Assembly: GCA_030765045.1 (NCBI GenBank)
Contig: CM060962.1
Coordinates: 91,475,412 to 91,539,411 of the forward strand
From: Tenodera sinensis
Taxonomy: Eukaryota; Arthropoda; Insecta; Mantodea; Mantidae
Reading direction: 5' to 3'
DNA length: 64,000 nucleotides
Shown: in pieces, positions 21,321 through 31,480 of the stretch
How the letters are laid out: the number at the start of each line of letters is the position of its first letter
Numbering within the stretch: position 1 is the stretch's first letter
The notes under the pieces: model-generated
What the model was told of the DNA's origin: nothing
Database searches by the model: none
What the model saw: only the letters and a program-made list of their open reading frames with translations
Made by a program: the position numbers and the translations under genes

Positions 21321-23087
21321 ATGACTTTGAGAAGCGGGAAGAATTACGAGAAACCCATTAGTATGGAATGCGAGAATCAGATGTCCGCAGAAGGGCCCAT
21401 TATGTATGAAAGTGAAAGGAACAACCCAAGTCAGGTAGATGTAACGGGACTGCTTAGGCAATTAGCTGAAAATATTAATGGACTTAAAGGGGAACTGCAG
21501 GCCAATAGAGAGGAAATATCGAATAGTAATAAAGAAATTAAGAGGGAAATAGAAAATAGCAATAGGGAATTAGACGTAAAGATACAAAATAAATTAGCGC
21601 AGCAACAGGAGGTACTGGAAGACATTAGAATAGGTCAAAATCAGATGCAGGAAGATTTCCTCTTAATCAGGGCTGAACTAAAAGGTACGCAGGCAGAAAT
21701 AGAACATTTAACAGAGAAAGTGGAAGCTCTTCAATTAGATAACCTAGATATAAGAAAATACGTGAGTGATGGGCTGAGGAGAAATTGCATATCAATGGAG
21801 AACAAGATAGATAAAGATCTAGAATTAATCAGGAATGACATGGTTAGGGAAATAGAGTCAGTAAAAAGCAATATGGCGGAAATGCTGGCGCACATGTCCG
21901 AAGCCCAGAGCTCCCATAGTGACAAGATTACTGAAACTGCACGTGACATTGCTGATATGAGGACGCAAATACAGCGGGCCTCTGTAATAAATGAACCAAT
22001 TCACACCAGTGCACGCACAGCCATCTCACATGCAGAATCAAATAACAGCCATAGCAATGTAAGAGGGACGCCGCTAACAGTGCCACGTGAGAGCGATATA
22101 AATGTTCCGTATGAAAGTGCAAACTACATGCAAAACATGCGTTTTCAGTTTTTAAACGAGATAGCTATCCCATCGTTTGATGACACCCATGACAACGCCC
22201 AAGAATATATTTTAGACCTAGAAACATATTTTGAGATGAAGTCTGTCCCCGACCAGTTCAAGTTAATGGTCATTAAAAAGGGTTTAGTGGGGAAATGCCT
22301 GAATTGGTTTAGGCTCACACTGGGCGACCGAGTCCCTTATGAGCAATTTAAAATGGCCTTCCTTGCCAGATACTGGAGCACCCAGAAACAGTGTAACGTA
22401 AGAATAAGGGTAAACAATGGCAGATATAATAGTCATAGTGGGGAGAGCATGGTGGACTATTTCCTTAAGCTTGCACAAGAGGCCAAGCTATTAGACCCAC
22501 CAATCAGAGAGGAGGAATTTATAACCCTCATGGCGTCGCACTTCCCCGAGCACATTAGAAATCATTTAATTGTTGCCAAACTCCGCCACCTCAATGACGC
22601 GATTGAGTTGCTAACCGCCTTCCAAGGGGAGAGAACAGAGCGCGCACCTAACACTCAGAGGCAGCATCTCAGTGGGAGCGGGGCACGAACTGCCCCCAAT
22701 TACCCGAACAGACGACACCAGCCCTACAATACAGGTGACCGGCGCCATGACGAAAGGCCCCGACATCCGTTCGGCGGAGGAAATCGCCGATACGACGGTC
22801 CGAACCACCATGCCCAAGTGAACCACACCAATGAGGGGAGAATGCATTTCATGCGTTATCGGTGGAACCATAACAATGACAGGCAACCAACAAGATGGCA
22901 GAACCGACGGAACGACGTTCGTCCAGACGCAGGCAACGCCTACCAACCAGACCGACGATATGAGAGTGAAAGTCCGTTGACCTCGAGGGAAAGGGAACAA
23001 TGGCACGATACAGGCTCATTCCAGGACGTAAGATTCAAGGCTCCCGTAAAATGTACCCAAGAAGCTGACCGGAGTTCTTTAAACTAA
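21321..23087 (+). CDS. Gag-like protein, 588 aa
   Basis: Structural nucleocapsid-type protein of the gypsy element. Residues about 40-220 are Glu/Lys/Gln-rich heptad-like sequence predicted as a long coiled coil (for multimerisation). Residues about 275-430 resemble a retrotransposon gag capsid (IPSFDDTHDNAQEYILDLET, LNWFRLTL, YFLKLAQEAKLL, FPEHIRNHL). The last 120 residues are rich in Arg, His and Asn (RRYDGPNHHAQ, RWQNRRND) and lack any CCHC knuckle, so nucleic-acid binding is probably by the basic tail. The frame is intact and stops directly after a TTTAAAC slippery site. The start ATG at 21321 (MTLRSGKNYEK) is the first in frame after the leader. Confidence 0.9.
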   Translation: MTLRSGKNYEKPISMECENQMSAEGPIMYESERNNPSQVDVTGLLRQLAENINGLKGELQANREEISNSNKEIKREIENSNRELDVKIQNKLAQQQEVLEDIRIGQNQMQEDFLLIRAELKGTQAEIEHLTEKVEALQLDNLDIRKYVSDGLRRNCISMENKIDKDLELIRNDMVREIESVKSNMAEMLAHMSEAQSSHSDKITETARDIADMRTQIQRASVINEPIHTSARTAISHAESNNSHSNVRGTPLTVPRESDINVPYESANYMQNMRFQFLNEIAIPSFDDTHDNAQEYILDLETYFEMKSVPDQFKLMVIKKGLVGKCLNWFRLTLGDRVPYEQFKMAFLARYWSTQKQCNVRIRVNNGRYNSHSGESMVDYFLKLAQEAKLLDPPIREEEFITLMASHFPEHIRNHLIVAKLRHLNDAIELLTAFQGERTERAPNTQRQHLSGSGARTAPNYPNRRHQPYNTGDRRHDERPRHPFGGGNRRYDGPNHHAQVNHTNEGRMHFMRYRWNHNNDRQPTRWQNRRNDVRPDAGNAYQPDRRYESESPLTSREREQWHDTGSFQDVRFKAPVKCTQEADRSSLN

Positions 23088-23772
23088 TAAACGGGGACAT
23101 AAATTCTCCGATATGCGCCCCGAATGATGATGAAATTAACAGAAATAAAAAGGAGAATGATATGGGTCTATCAAATGACAATAAGGACAGCGCAGAGCAT
23201 CCCGAAGCTAAAAGGAATTTAACTAAAAATAGAATGTGTGACATTGTGGAGGCGCCTAGGATCGCAGTTACGATAGGAGGAATGGATTGTCACGCAATAG
23301 TGGATACCGGGTCTAATGTGACAGTCTGCAGTCAGGAATTATTTAACAGTTTGAAATCGCGTGGGCTGAAACTACAAACTCTACCTGTCTCTAATGTATA
23401 CTGTGTATTGGCCATCGGTAGAAGCAAAACGAGAATAACTCAACAAGTATTGATAGAGACCGAAATTAAAGGGGTGAAGTTGGATATTATTGCGCTAATT
23501 GTGCCAAGGTTGTCGACGGAATTAATTATTGGGTCAGATTTCTTAATGGCCACGCGGGCAAACATAGACTTCGGACATCAAAGGATGCAGATCACCGCCC
23601 AAGAAAAGAGCTTTTCAGTTCCATTCACGCAAATGACAAGAGATGATACAGAGAGTTTCGGAGACGGAGAAAATATACAAAATGCAGAATTCTTTGTAGA
23701 AAGAATATCCATGAAGAATAAATCCGATGGGAATAACGAGTACGAAAAGGGAAATGAAGAGCTATGGATAGT

Positions 23773-23803
<31 letters not shown>

Positions 23804-26689
23804 AATGATAAACACGAAAGTGAAAGTTATTCTCGCAAAAATCCGTTCGAGGAACAGGTGTTTAAACAGTATAGCATGCGAGTGCAGGAAATACGAGCTC
23901 GAAATGAATGGGCAGACGGTAATGTACAGGCAATTAGTGGACAGCCGGAATACGAGGTATTTGACCTGGAAACCAGTTTGTTGGCCAGGATAGGCCGGGT
24001 AGCCAGAAACGTCACTGCGTTGGATGAAGAGAAAAGAGATGCCTTGTTTGAAATACTATTAGATAATATGGAAGTGTTCGAGGATAGAACAGGTTTATGT
24101 AACGTGTTTAAATACAACTGTGAAGTAAAAGACTTAGAACCATTTAGATATAAGAGCAGAACGATCCCTATGGATTTACAGGCAGGAGTAGATAAGGCAA
24201 TAAAGAAGATGCTGGAGGAAGGGATCATAGAGCCTTCCAACTCGCCATACCTCAACCCGCTATGCATAGTGAAGAAACAAAATGGTGACGTACGTATCAC
24301 TATAGACGCCAGACGACTAAATAAACACATTACGCCCGACAATTACAGATCCGAACCAATAGATAAAATTCTAGCAAGCATCGGGAACAAGAAATGGTTC
24401 ACTAGCTTAGATCTAAGCAGCTCCTATCTTCAAATAGAATTGGACGAACAGTCGCGAAAATATATGGCTTTCACTCATAAAGGTAGAGTTTTGCAATTCC
24501 GGAGATGTCCGTTCGGAGTACGAACCAGCAATGGAGCGTTTCTCAGGGCGATGGATAAGATATTCGGGGAAAAGTACGAACCATTTATGGCACAATACAT
24601 CGACGATTGCCTCATACACGATACAAATGTAGATGAACACTTACATCACATCGGAATGGTGCTAAAGAGGTTAAGGGAATGCGGGATGACCGTAAACCTA
24701 GAGAAGACTGAATCCTTTGCATCCCAAGTAAAATTCCTAGGGTACGTGGTTTCGAGTGAAGGACTATCAGCGGACCCGGCCAGGATAGAGGCGATAAAAA
24801 ACATACCGTCTCCTCGAAATCCCAAACAGTTGAAGCGGATCCTCGGAATGTTACAATACCAAGCCCGTTTCACCTGCAATTATGCGAAGGAAGTTGCTCC
24901 GCTTAGGGCATTATTAAAGAAGGACCTCACGTGGAAATAGACCGACGTCGAACAACAGGCGTTCGAAAAGGTGAAAGAACTCTTCGGACGGTCAATATTA
25001 TTGGAGACGCCCGACATGAATTTGGCGTTCGAAATTTACTGTGATGCATCTAATGTCGCATTCGCTAGCGTCCTGACACAGCGAGACGAGAATGGGGACC
25101 GACACGTCATCGCGACATGCTCCAAGGGCTTGACCAAGGTTGAAGCAATAAGTTGCATCACGGAGAAGGAAATCGCGGCCATCTATTACGCATTACAAAA
25201 ATTCAGACATTACATTTACAATAAACGCATAATAATATACTCGGACCATGTGAGCCTATCTTTCATTCAAAACTGTAAACTGACGAGCACAAAGATTTCT
25301 CGCTATATACACGAAATAACATCATACGATGTTGAAGTGAAACACATACCGGGGAGCGAAAACATATTTAGCGACCTTTTGTCAAGGACCCCGGCAGGTA
25401 GAAACATACCGGAACGGTCAATGGACCGGCAGAGGGAAGTAACCATAATGCGCATGGACCTCTCAGTAAACAAAGAATTAACAGCTAAGATGAAGAAAAT
25501 AAGTGACCTGCAGAAAACAGACCCCAGGCTAGTGAAAATACGAATGAAACTACCGAAGATTGAACGCGACACAGTTGGATCATTGGGAATCAAAGATGAC
25601 GTCATCTATAAGCGTCAAGGCAGAAACAAGCCGAGATGGACGGTATACGTCCCGACGTGCATGGAGACGTTGGTCATTAAATCCTACCACAATGCGATGA
25701 TTCATGCCGGAAGTGAAAGAACTAGCCTCGCGATACAAGAAAGATGCTACATCCCTAGGCTGCAACACAAGGCGAGGAAGGTGATAGCGGCGTGTGACGT
25801 ATGCCAGAAAAATAAACCGCTAAATGTGAGATATGACGCTCCGCTGCAACCAATACTGCGCGAAAAACCTGGTGCGTTGGTGGCTGTCGATAGCCATGGG
25901 CCTCTACCACAAGGTAGAGGAGGACTAAAGCACGTGTTCGTGATGATCGATATCTTCACGAAATTCGTAAAGATATATCCAATTAAAAAACTGTCCAGCA
26001 CCATATGCGCGGACAAAATAGTAAACGATTACATACCGAAGTATGGGAAAATAGATGCAGTGTTGGCAGACAACGCGTCGGTACATAAAGGGAAAGCTTT
26101 TGTGAATAAACTGCATGAGGCAGGAATTAAAATTTATAACTCGACCTTGTACCATCCCCAGAGTAACCCATGCGAAAGAGTGATGAAGGATTTATCTATA
26201 TTCCTGCGTATCCTGTGCGCCCGTAAACATACTTCTTGGCCGACATACTGCTCATACATCGAGCATATTTTTAATGATGCGCCGAACGCTGTCACCGGAT
26301 ATCCCCCGACGACATTACAACTGGGAACCGAACCCGAACCCATTATAAGGCACATCCCAGGGGCACTAGAAATCGGAGACGCTGAAGAGGAACACGAGAG
26401 GATACAAAAAGCGTTCCTTAGAATTAAAAGGCGGGCGGAAGAACGAAAGCGAAAGGCGAAACGCCACCGCCGAAAATGGTCGCCAAAAGTAGGAGAAAAG
26501 GTGCTGGTAAGACGGCACCCCATATCCTCCGCACTGGACAGAAGAAATGCTAAAGTGGAAGAACTCTGGAGAGGTCCGTGTGAGATTGTGAACCAATTCG
26601 GGCCACTTGCATTTGAAATAAGGGAAATAAAAAGCCATAAGAACCTGGGCCGTTACCACCTTTCACTGCTAAGACCCTTCAGGGAATAG
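23069..26689 (+). CDS. Gypsy Pol (protease, RT, RNase H, integrase) with one internal TAG
   Basis: The pol frame opens after a stop at 23066-23068, overlaps the end of gag, and is -1 to it; the first ATG (23162) need not be used. Order: aspartic protease AIVDTGSNVTV (Asp at 23303-23305), an acidic (GAT)n stretch giving poly-Asp at about 23776-23805, RT with LDLSSSYLQIELDE and YIDDC (24596-24607), then TAG at 24938-24940 at the RT/RNase H border where the family has Trp, so TGG to TAG is likely. The same frame continues through RNase H (EIYCDASNVA) and integrase (HHCC zinc region with CDVCQ; DDE residues in AVDSHGP, LADNAS and CERVMKD), ending YHLSLLRPFRE. Only the TAG blocks the whole polyprotein. 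Confidence 0.9.
23078..23122 (+). promoter_or_regulatory. Candidate -1 ribosomal frameshift signal at the gag/pol junction
   Basis: TTTAAAC at 23078-23084 is phased T TTA AAC in the gag frame, the classic X XXY YYZ slippery heptamer, and is followed directly by the gag stop TAA. Slipping back one base enters the pol frame at CTA (23084). After a 7 nt spacer, CGGGG (23092-23096) can pair with CCCCG (23118-23122), a GC-only 5 bp stem with a 21 nt loop. Position, phase, spacing and frame all agree. Confidence 0.8.
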
Positions 26690-27710
26690 AAAATAAAAAC
26701 CAAATCGCATGTGGAGCAAGGAAATGCACTAAATAAATAATTTTAAACAAAATTTATATCTCACGGGTAAGGTGGAAGATTGCATTAAACGTAGTAATTA
26801 GTAAATTGTAAATAGTAGATCCTGTAAATATGACGCAATCACGTGACACTGGAAAGCGAGGCCTCTCAGATAGGCTGTTTGGCGAAAGGAATTCAAAATG
26901 AATTGTAATAATAGAATTGCCTACTTTCGTCAGAACTAGTATACTGAAATATTGCCAGCAATAAGAATAAATGAATGACAACTCTGGTGACGTGATAACG
27001 GTAATTCATATACTAACACACAGTTGGTTCACACAGACCTTAATTTCCGAAATCTTCAAATACCAAGGACATGTAGCCAATGCCATGTGAAAAGACCTAA
27101 AGATGTGAACCGAAGTAAAAGTGTCAAGGAAGTGATAGTTTAAAAAAAAAAAAAAAAATCCAGGTCACTTGCGTATGAAATATGTACGCCAATTGTACAG
27201 GTCATTCATGTAAAGTATGTATAAAATTCAAATGACTATTTATATATATGTGTATTCCATGTAAGTATGTTTCACATGAAATACGTAAAAATTCGAAGGG
27301 CTATTTATGTATGTGTATATGTGTATTCAAAATATGTCATTCAAAAGGGTAATCTGTTATTTATATATATATGTGTATTCCACGTGAGTATATGTCACAT
27401 GAAAGATGTAAAATTCGAAGGGCTATTTATGTATGTGTATATGTGTATTCAAAAGATGTCATTCAAAAGGGTAACCTGTATAATATGTTCAGTATGTAAA
27501 ATATGTAAAAAAAAAAGGGAATACTCAAGTATCGAACCATATACCCATTGCGCCATCGTATGATAAAAAAAAAAAAACACTGACTCGCCGACAACCCGGA
27601 AAATGTAAAAAGAGAAAAGAAAGAAAATTTTTAAAGTTCAGTGGGAGACGAGCTCTGAACAAATCAATTCCTACCGATGGTGGTAACTGATTTCTTCATA
27701 GCGGGGCATT
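26690..27710 (+). other. Gypsy 3' untranslated region
   Basis: About 1 kb of AT-rich non-coding DNA between pol and the 3' LTR. It includes A runs at 27142-27157 and 27505-27514 and an imperfect tandem repeat (27237-27479). There is no env frame. Only a weak purine tract (AGCGGGGC, 27700-27707) precedes the LTR, so the polypurine tract is not obvious. Confidence 0.7.
27237..27479. repeat. Two-copy 121 bp tandem repeat in the gypsy 3' UTR
   Basis: Units 27237-27357 and 27358-27479 share TATTTATATATATGTGTATT, TTCGAAGGGCTATTTATGTA and GTCATTCAAAAGGGTAA with a few differences. A third, degraded unit may precede them from about 27170. Confidence 0.85.
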
Positions 27711-28425
27711 TGTAGCGGGATAAATCAAATCAATTGCTAAAGCAAATTCTTAAACAAAATATTCGCCAACCGATCATTCCGTGCGGCAGGTAGAGGCGTG
27801 TATCCGCTAGAATTTGCTCCAACTCAGGGTAAAACCATCATTAAGGTGACGACGCAGACAATGCTAAACAAAAGGCGAAAAATCCTTTTGTGCCTTTTGT
27901 TAGGCTAATAGGGACGCCATGTGCAGTGAGGCGGAATCCCCTTCTGGAACTCCCGCCACAGCAAGGCATGCCTATAGGTGGAAATTCGGAAGCCGCGCGT
28001 ACAATATGAATTTCCACCAATCACTGCAAACTGCGTGGACAGAAGGTAAGGGTATAGTCAGGGGAAATGGGAAAGTTATAAAACCGGCGAACACGCATTT
28101 TAAAACCCCAGTCATACAATACACCCCGAGCCCAGTCCTGTAATACACCCCGGGAGTCCTACAACACACACCGAGAGCTCTACAACACACTCCGACATTA
28201 TTACAACACCCCTGTAACATTAGTATCAGCGCCGTCCAGTACCGCGAGGAAAAGTCAGTGACGAAGTCGATAACAAAGGGTATATGGTAGGAAGAGTAGC
28301 ATTTACTGTGGACTGGAATAAAAAAGGTTACACAATAATAACTGTGGTTATTATTTCTTCAACACCCACGAGATAAGATCTCAGCCGAGGCAATCTGTGT
28401 GAGACCTTTAGGACGACCAGCCGCA
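27711..28425 (+). repeat. 3' LTR of the young gypsy element
   Basis: 715 bp, same start, end and internal ORFs as the 5' LTR; I saw no difference between them by eye. Followed by the CTGG target duplication. Confidence 0.93.
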
Positions 28426-28429
28426 CTGG

Positions 28430-29080
28430 TTAACCTACCCAGAGTACCTAAGTCAGAATTCCACAGCTGGCTGACTGGTTAACCTACCCAGAGTACCTAA
28501 AGTCAGAAATTGAAGATTTTGACAAAAAAATAGAGTCTACTCGTGAATTGAAGTATATTGCAACCCAACTCAATAAGCTTATATCATCATATGAAGAATG
28601 TTGCCCAATCACTATTAAGGGGGGCAAGTGAAAAGTCTCTTGGTGGAATAAGCAACTTGCTAAACAAAGAGCTAATGTTAGGAAGCGCTTCACAAATACA
28701 AAAAGAGCAGGTAATTGGTATGAATATAAAATGGCTCTAACTACAATAGAGAATTAAGGAAATCAAAAAGAAAGTCTTGGAAGAGCTTGTGAAGGTATTA
28801 ATGAAATGTCTATTACAGCTCGAGTTCACAAGATCTTATCAAAAAGCCATGCAGCACTGGCTATTTAAGGAGGTCAGATAGGAATTATACTAAGAGGCAA
28901 GAGGAAACATTGGAATTCTTATTAGAGACTCATTTACCCAATTCTGACATTATTGAGGATAAAGAACAGATTCATATTAATGAACCTGTATCTTGTCTGC
29001 AAGGGTGGGCAAAGGTTTTAGAACTTTAGTCAAAGAATGCCAAGCTAAAAAGATAAAGCCTGGAATAGCAACCTTAAAAA
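28430..29080 (+). pseudogene. Continuation of the DUF4780 LINE ORF2 after the gypsy insertion
   Basis: Begins with TTAACCTACCCAGAGTACCT, then repeats the 49 bp unit found before the insertion, then encodes YPEYLKSEIEDFDKKIEST, a stop-interrupted WWNKQLAKQRANVRKRF and the ETLEFLL-type segment that sits between endonuclease and RT in R1/LOA-like LINEs. It ends at an A17 run near 29080 before the RT palm, so the 3' half of the LINE is missing. Confidence 0.65.
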
Positions 29081-30276
29081 AAAAAAAAAAAAGCACAGTA
29101 AATGCATTAACATTTTACTACAGAACTAAAATACACCAAATATTCCTCATGTAAACAAGATGAAACAACAGACTTATATAAATCTGTCATACTGCATGTC
29201 CACAAATGAAAACCCAGAACATATGGGATATCCAGTCTGTGTTGACTCATGGTGTTTTTGTAATAAAGCTAAACCAAGGAGTCATAAAAAATTAATGTCA
29301 GACTACTCCACAAATAGTTCTGAAGCTAGTGCCCTCGTATCAGAGATTAGCAAATGATGAACTCAAAAAGGTGTGCAAGGGTCAGATACAGAACTCAAAT
29401 GCTACTTTGCACTCTCTTATTTGGCACAAATGTCCCAAACAAATGTTTGTTTCCAAAGCAAAAGCGGATATAGCAGTTGCAAATGCTGTGGGTGAATTCA
29501 GTATGGGGGCACTTACCTGCCAAGAAATTGAAAATGGAAATTTATGCTAGAAAAATTTGTGAGAGAACCCATAGGATAAGTGATTAGCACAAAAGAAGAA
29601 AACACTAGAAAATATGGTAACAAATAAGGAGAAGAAAAAACTTGCAAAAAAAAAAAAAAAAAGAAAAAGGATAGGAAGCTTTCCAAAACTGCTGGATAGG
29701 AGAGAAAAAAGGTCAAGGAAGGAAATATGTAGGTATTGCAGCTTGAATGCATGCTGTTTAATAAAATTAACTTTTTCTCACTACTGCATTTTTCCACATT
29801 CAAAATGCTACTAGTGTACCAATTTTCAATTAACTTCAAAATTTGTACACATTTACAAAATGTCATATTTTTAATAATTGGAATGCATTTTCAAATATTT
29901 TGAAAATTACTGAAAACTTTGATATCAAAATCTAAAAAAAAAAATATTCTAATATTCTAAAAAATTAAGCATGAGGTATATACACAACTTTTTTAACTGA
30001 GTAAAATTGTGTAATTTATTAGAAGTAATACCAATTATTGTTCATATGTCATAATTCTCAAGAAAAAGTTTCAAAGCAAAATCTAAAAAATTCATGCGCA
30101 TGGGATATTTTGATGTTACACAATCTGTATAAAATATCCTGTAAAATGGAAAATTATGAATCAAATTACCCCAAATTTTATAGTTAACTTTATTTTAGCT
30201 AGAATAATTAAGCTACCAAATCTTATACAAATTGAATGACAATTGCAAAAGTTTTGAAATTCAGTAGGATCCCCCC
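29081..30276 (+). pseudogene. Mutator-like transposase domain remnant, possible TTAA-ended element
   Basis: Broken frames give CVDSWCFCNKAKPRSHKK (29244-29297), then 29329-29550 with PSYQRLANDEL and NSNATLHSLIWHKCPKQMF followed by ADIAVANAVGEFSMGAL, and a basic tail with YCSLNACC near 29745. This is the C-terminal half of a family annotated as Mutator-like transposase domain in arthropods. The AT-rich 3' region ends GGATCCCCCC (30267-30276) against TTAA (30277-30280), which could be the element's right terminus; the left end was not found. Several stops and a poly(A) expansion make it dead. Confidence 0.6.
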
Positions 30277-30280
30277 TTAA

Positions 30281-30584
30281 GCAGAGCTCAGTGGCCAGTG
30301 CTAAGTGCAGCTCAGTTGTCAGTTGTGAATCCGCACCGCAGCTGTGTTTCCATTCAATGGATCAGCTGTGTTTTGTTCTGAGAGTGTGCACAGTGTCTCA
30401 AGTGTAGTGTCTGTGATGCACTAAGCACTTAGTGTTTGAGTAGCAACAAATGCTTTCATTTGTTACAATATTTAACTGAATCAAATAATGTGGAGGTTGA
30501 AAGGTTGAATGAGACTGTTTGAGATATCATGGCAAGATACCTGTACGCACATTAAACTTTGTCATGAGTCAACATAAAACTACT
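30281..30584. other. Unassigned sequence left of the Mag-type element
   Basis: Contains CAGCTCAGTTGTCAGTTGTG-like GT-rich words and ends at TACT (30581-30584), the left target site of the following LTR element. No product recognised. Confidence 0.4.
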
Positions 30585-30878
30585 TGTGGCGGTTCCTAGT
30601 GGAGAATTCCAGAAACATTCTAGTGAAGTTGATGTTCTATGTTTAACATCTTAGTTTTATTTTCTATGTTGCTATCTTTTGTTTTTACTTTGTTAAAAAT
30701 AAATAAAATGATTTGGTAACACGCATCATCAAAAGGTTGTTCAATAAACCGCATTAAAATAACCAAATTGGTGACCTCCGACGTGATTAGATTACCGAAC
30801 GAGAAAGTGAAGTACCTAATAAAAACATGGACAACAACCACGACTGCACTGAAGGGCTGCTAACCACAACATCAAATG

Positions 30879-31480
30879 AAATGGAACTTGCACGTGTTTC
30901 AGTGAAGATTCCGCCAATCTGGAAAATAAATATTAAGGTATGGTTCCTTCAAGTCGAACCTTAATTTACCACGTTAAATATAAAAAGTGAAACAACAAAA
31001 TTTAACCATGTGATTGCCTCGTTATAAGCGGATGTCATGGAATTAATTTCCAACTTTTTGACTCGACCATTATCTACCACGCCGTTCACAGATTTTAAAA
31101 CTAAACTTATTCAGGAATTTGAAGAGTCAGAAAATAGGAAAGTGACGAAAGTATTAACAGAGGTAGAATTAGGCGACAAAAGGCAGACTCAACTCTTGTG
31201 AGAGATGCGAACTTTAACTGGTATGCAGGTTAAAGACGACTTCTTAAAATTCATATTTATGCAGCGTTTTCCTGTTACCGCACAATCCATATTAGCAACG
31301 AGCAAAGATGGTCTTGACACCATAGCCACTATGGCTGATAAAATTATTGAATTTTCCCCACCAGGATCGAATATATGTGCTCAAAACATGCAGTCACCAT
31401 CATCCATCGTTATCAGTAAAATGAACGATACCGGTACGATCGTATTTCAAGACTGGAAGCACAGATCGTGGAATTGACGT
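30879..31480 (+). pseudogene. Mag-type gag, broken
   Basis: Starts near the ATG at 30879 with VSVKIPPIW, the common opening of Mag-like gag proteins, then VWFLQVEP, HVIASL, a TPFTDFKTKLIQEFE segment and 31205-31477 with TQLL-type spacing, FMQRFPVTAQSILATS and ATMADKIIEF. Stops at about 30964, 31026 and 31200 interrupt it. A degraded zinc-knuckle-like piece (LYWYHFKYRHRAKKC) follows at 31605-31650. Confidence 0.8.

Larger units (their letters stand above)
20245..28425 (+). mobile_element. Young Ty3/gypsy LTR retrotransposon, 8181 bp
   Basis: Two 715 bp LTRs (TGTAGCGGGA...GACCAGCCGCA) of exactly equal length look identical by eye and flank gag and pol. CTGG occurs immediately outside both ends (20241-20244, 28426-28429), a 4 bp target duplication. 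Identical LTRs imply recent insertion. No env-like ORF lies between pol and the 3' LTR. It landed in the DUF4780 LINE, antisense to DOCK, inside its 27 kb intron. Confidence 0.95.

Noticed and set aside
26690..27710. Possible env gene of the young gypsy element
   Set aside because: No ORF with signal peptide or membrane segment; only AT-rich repeats.
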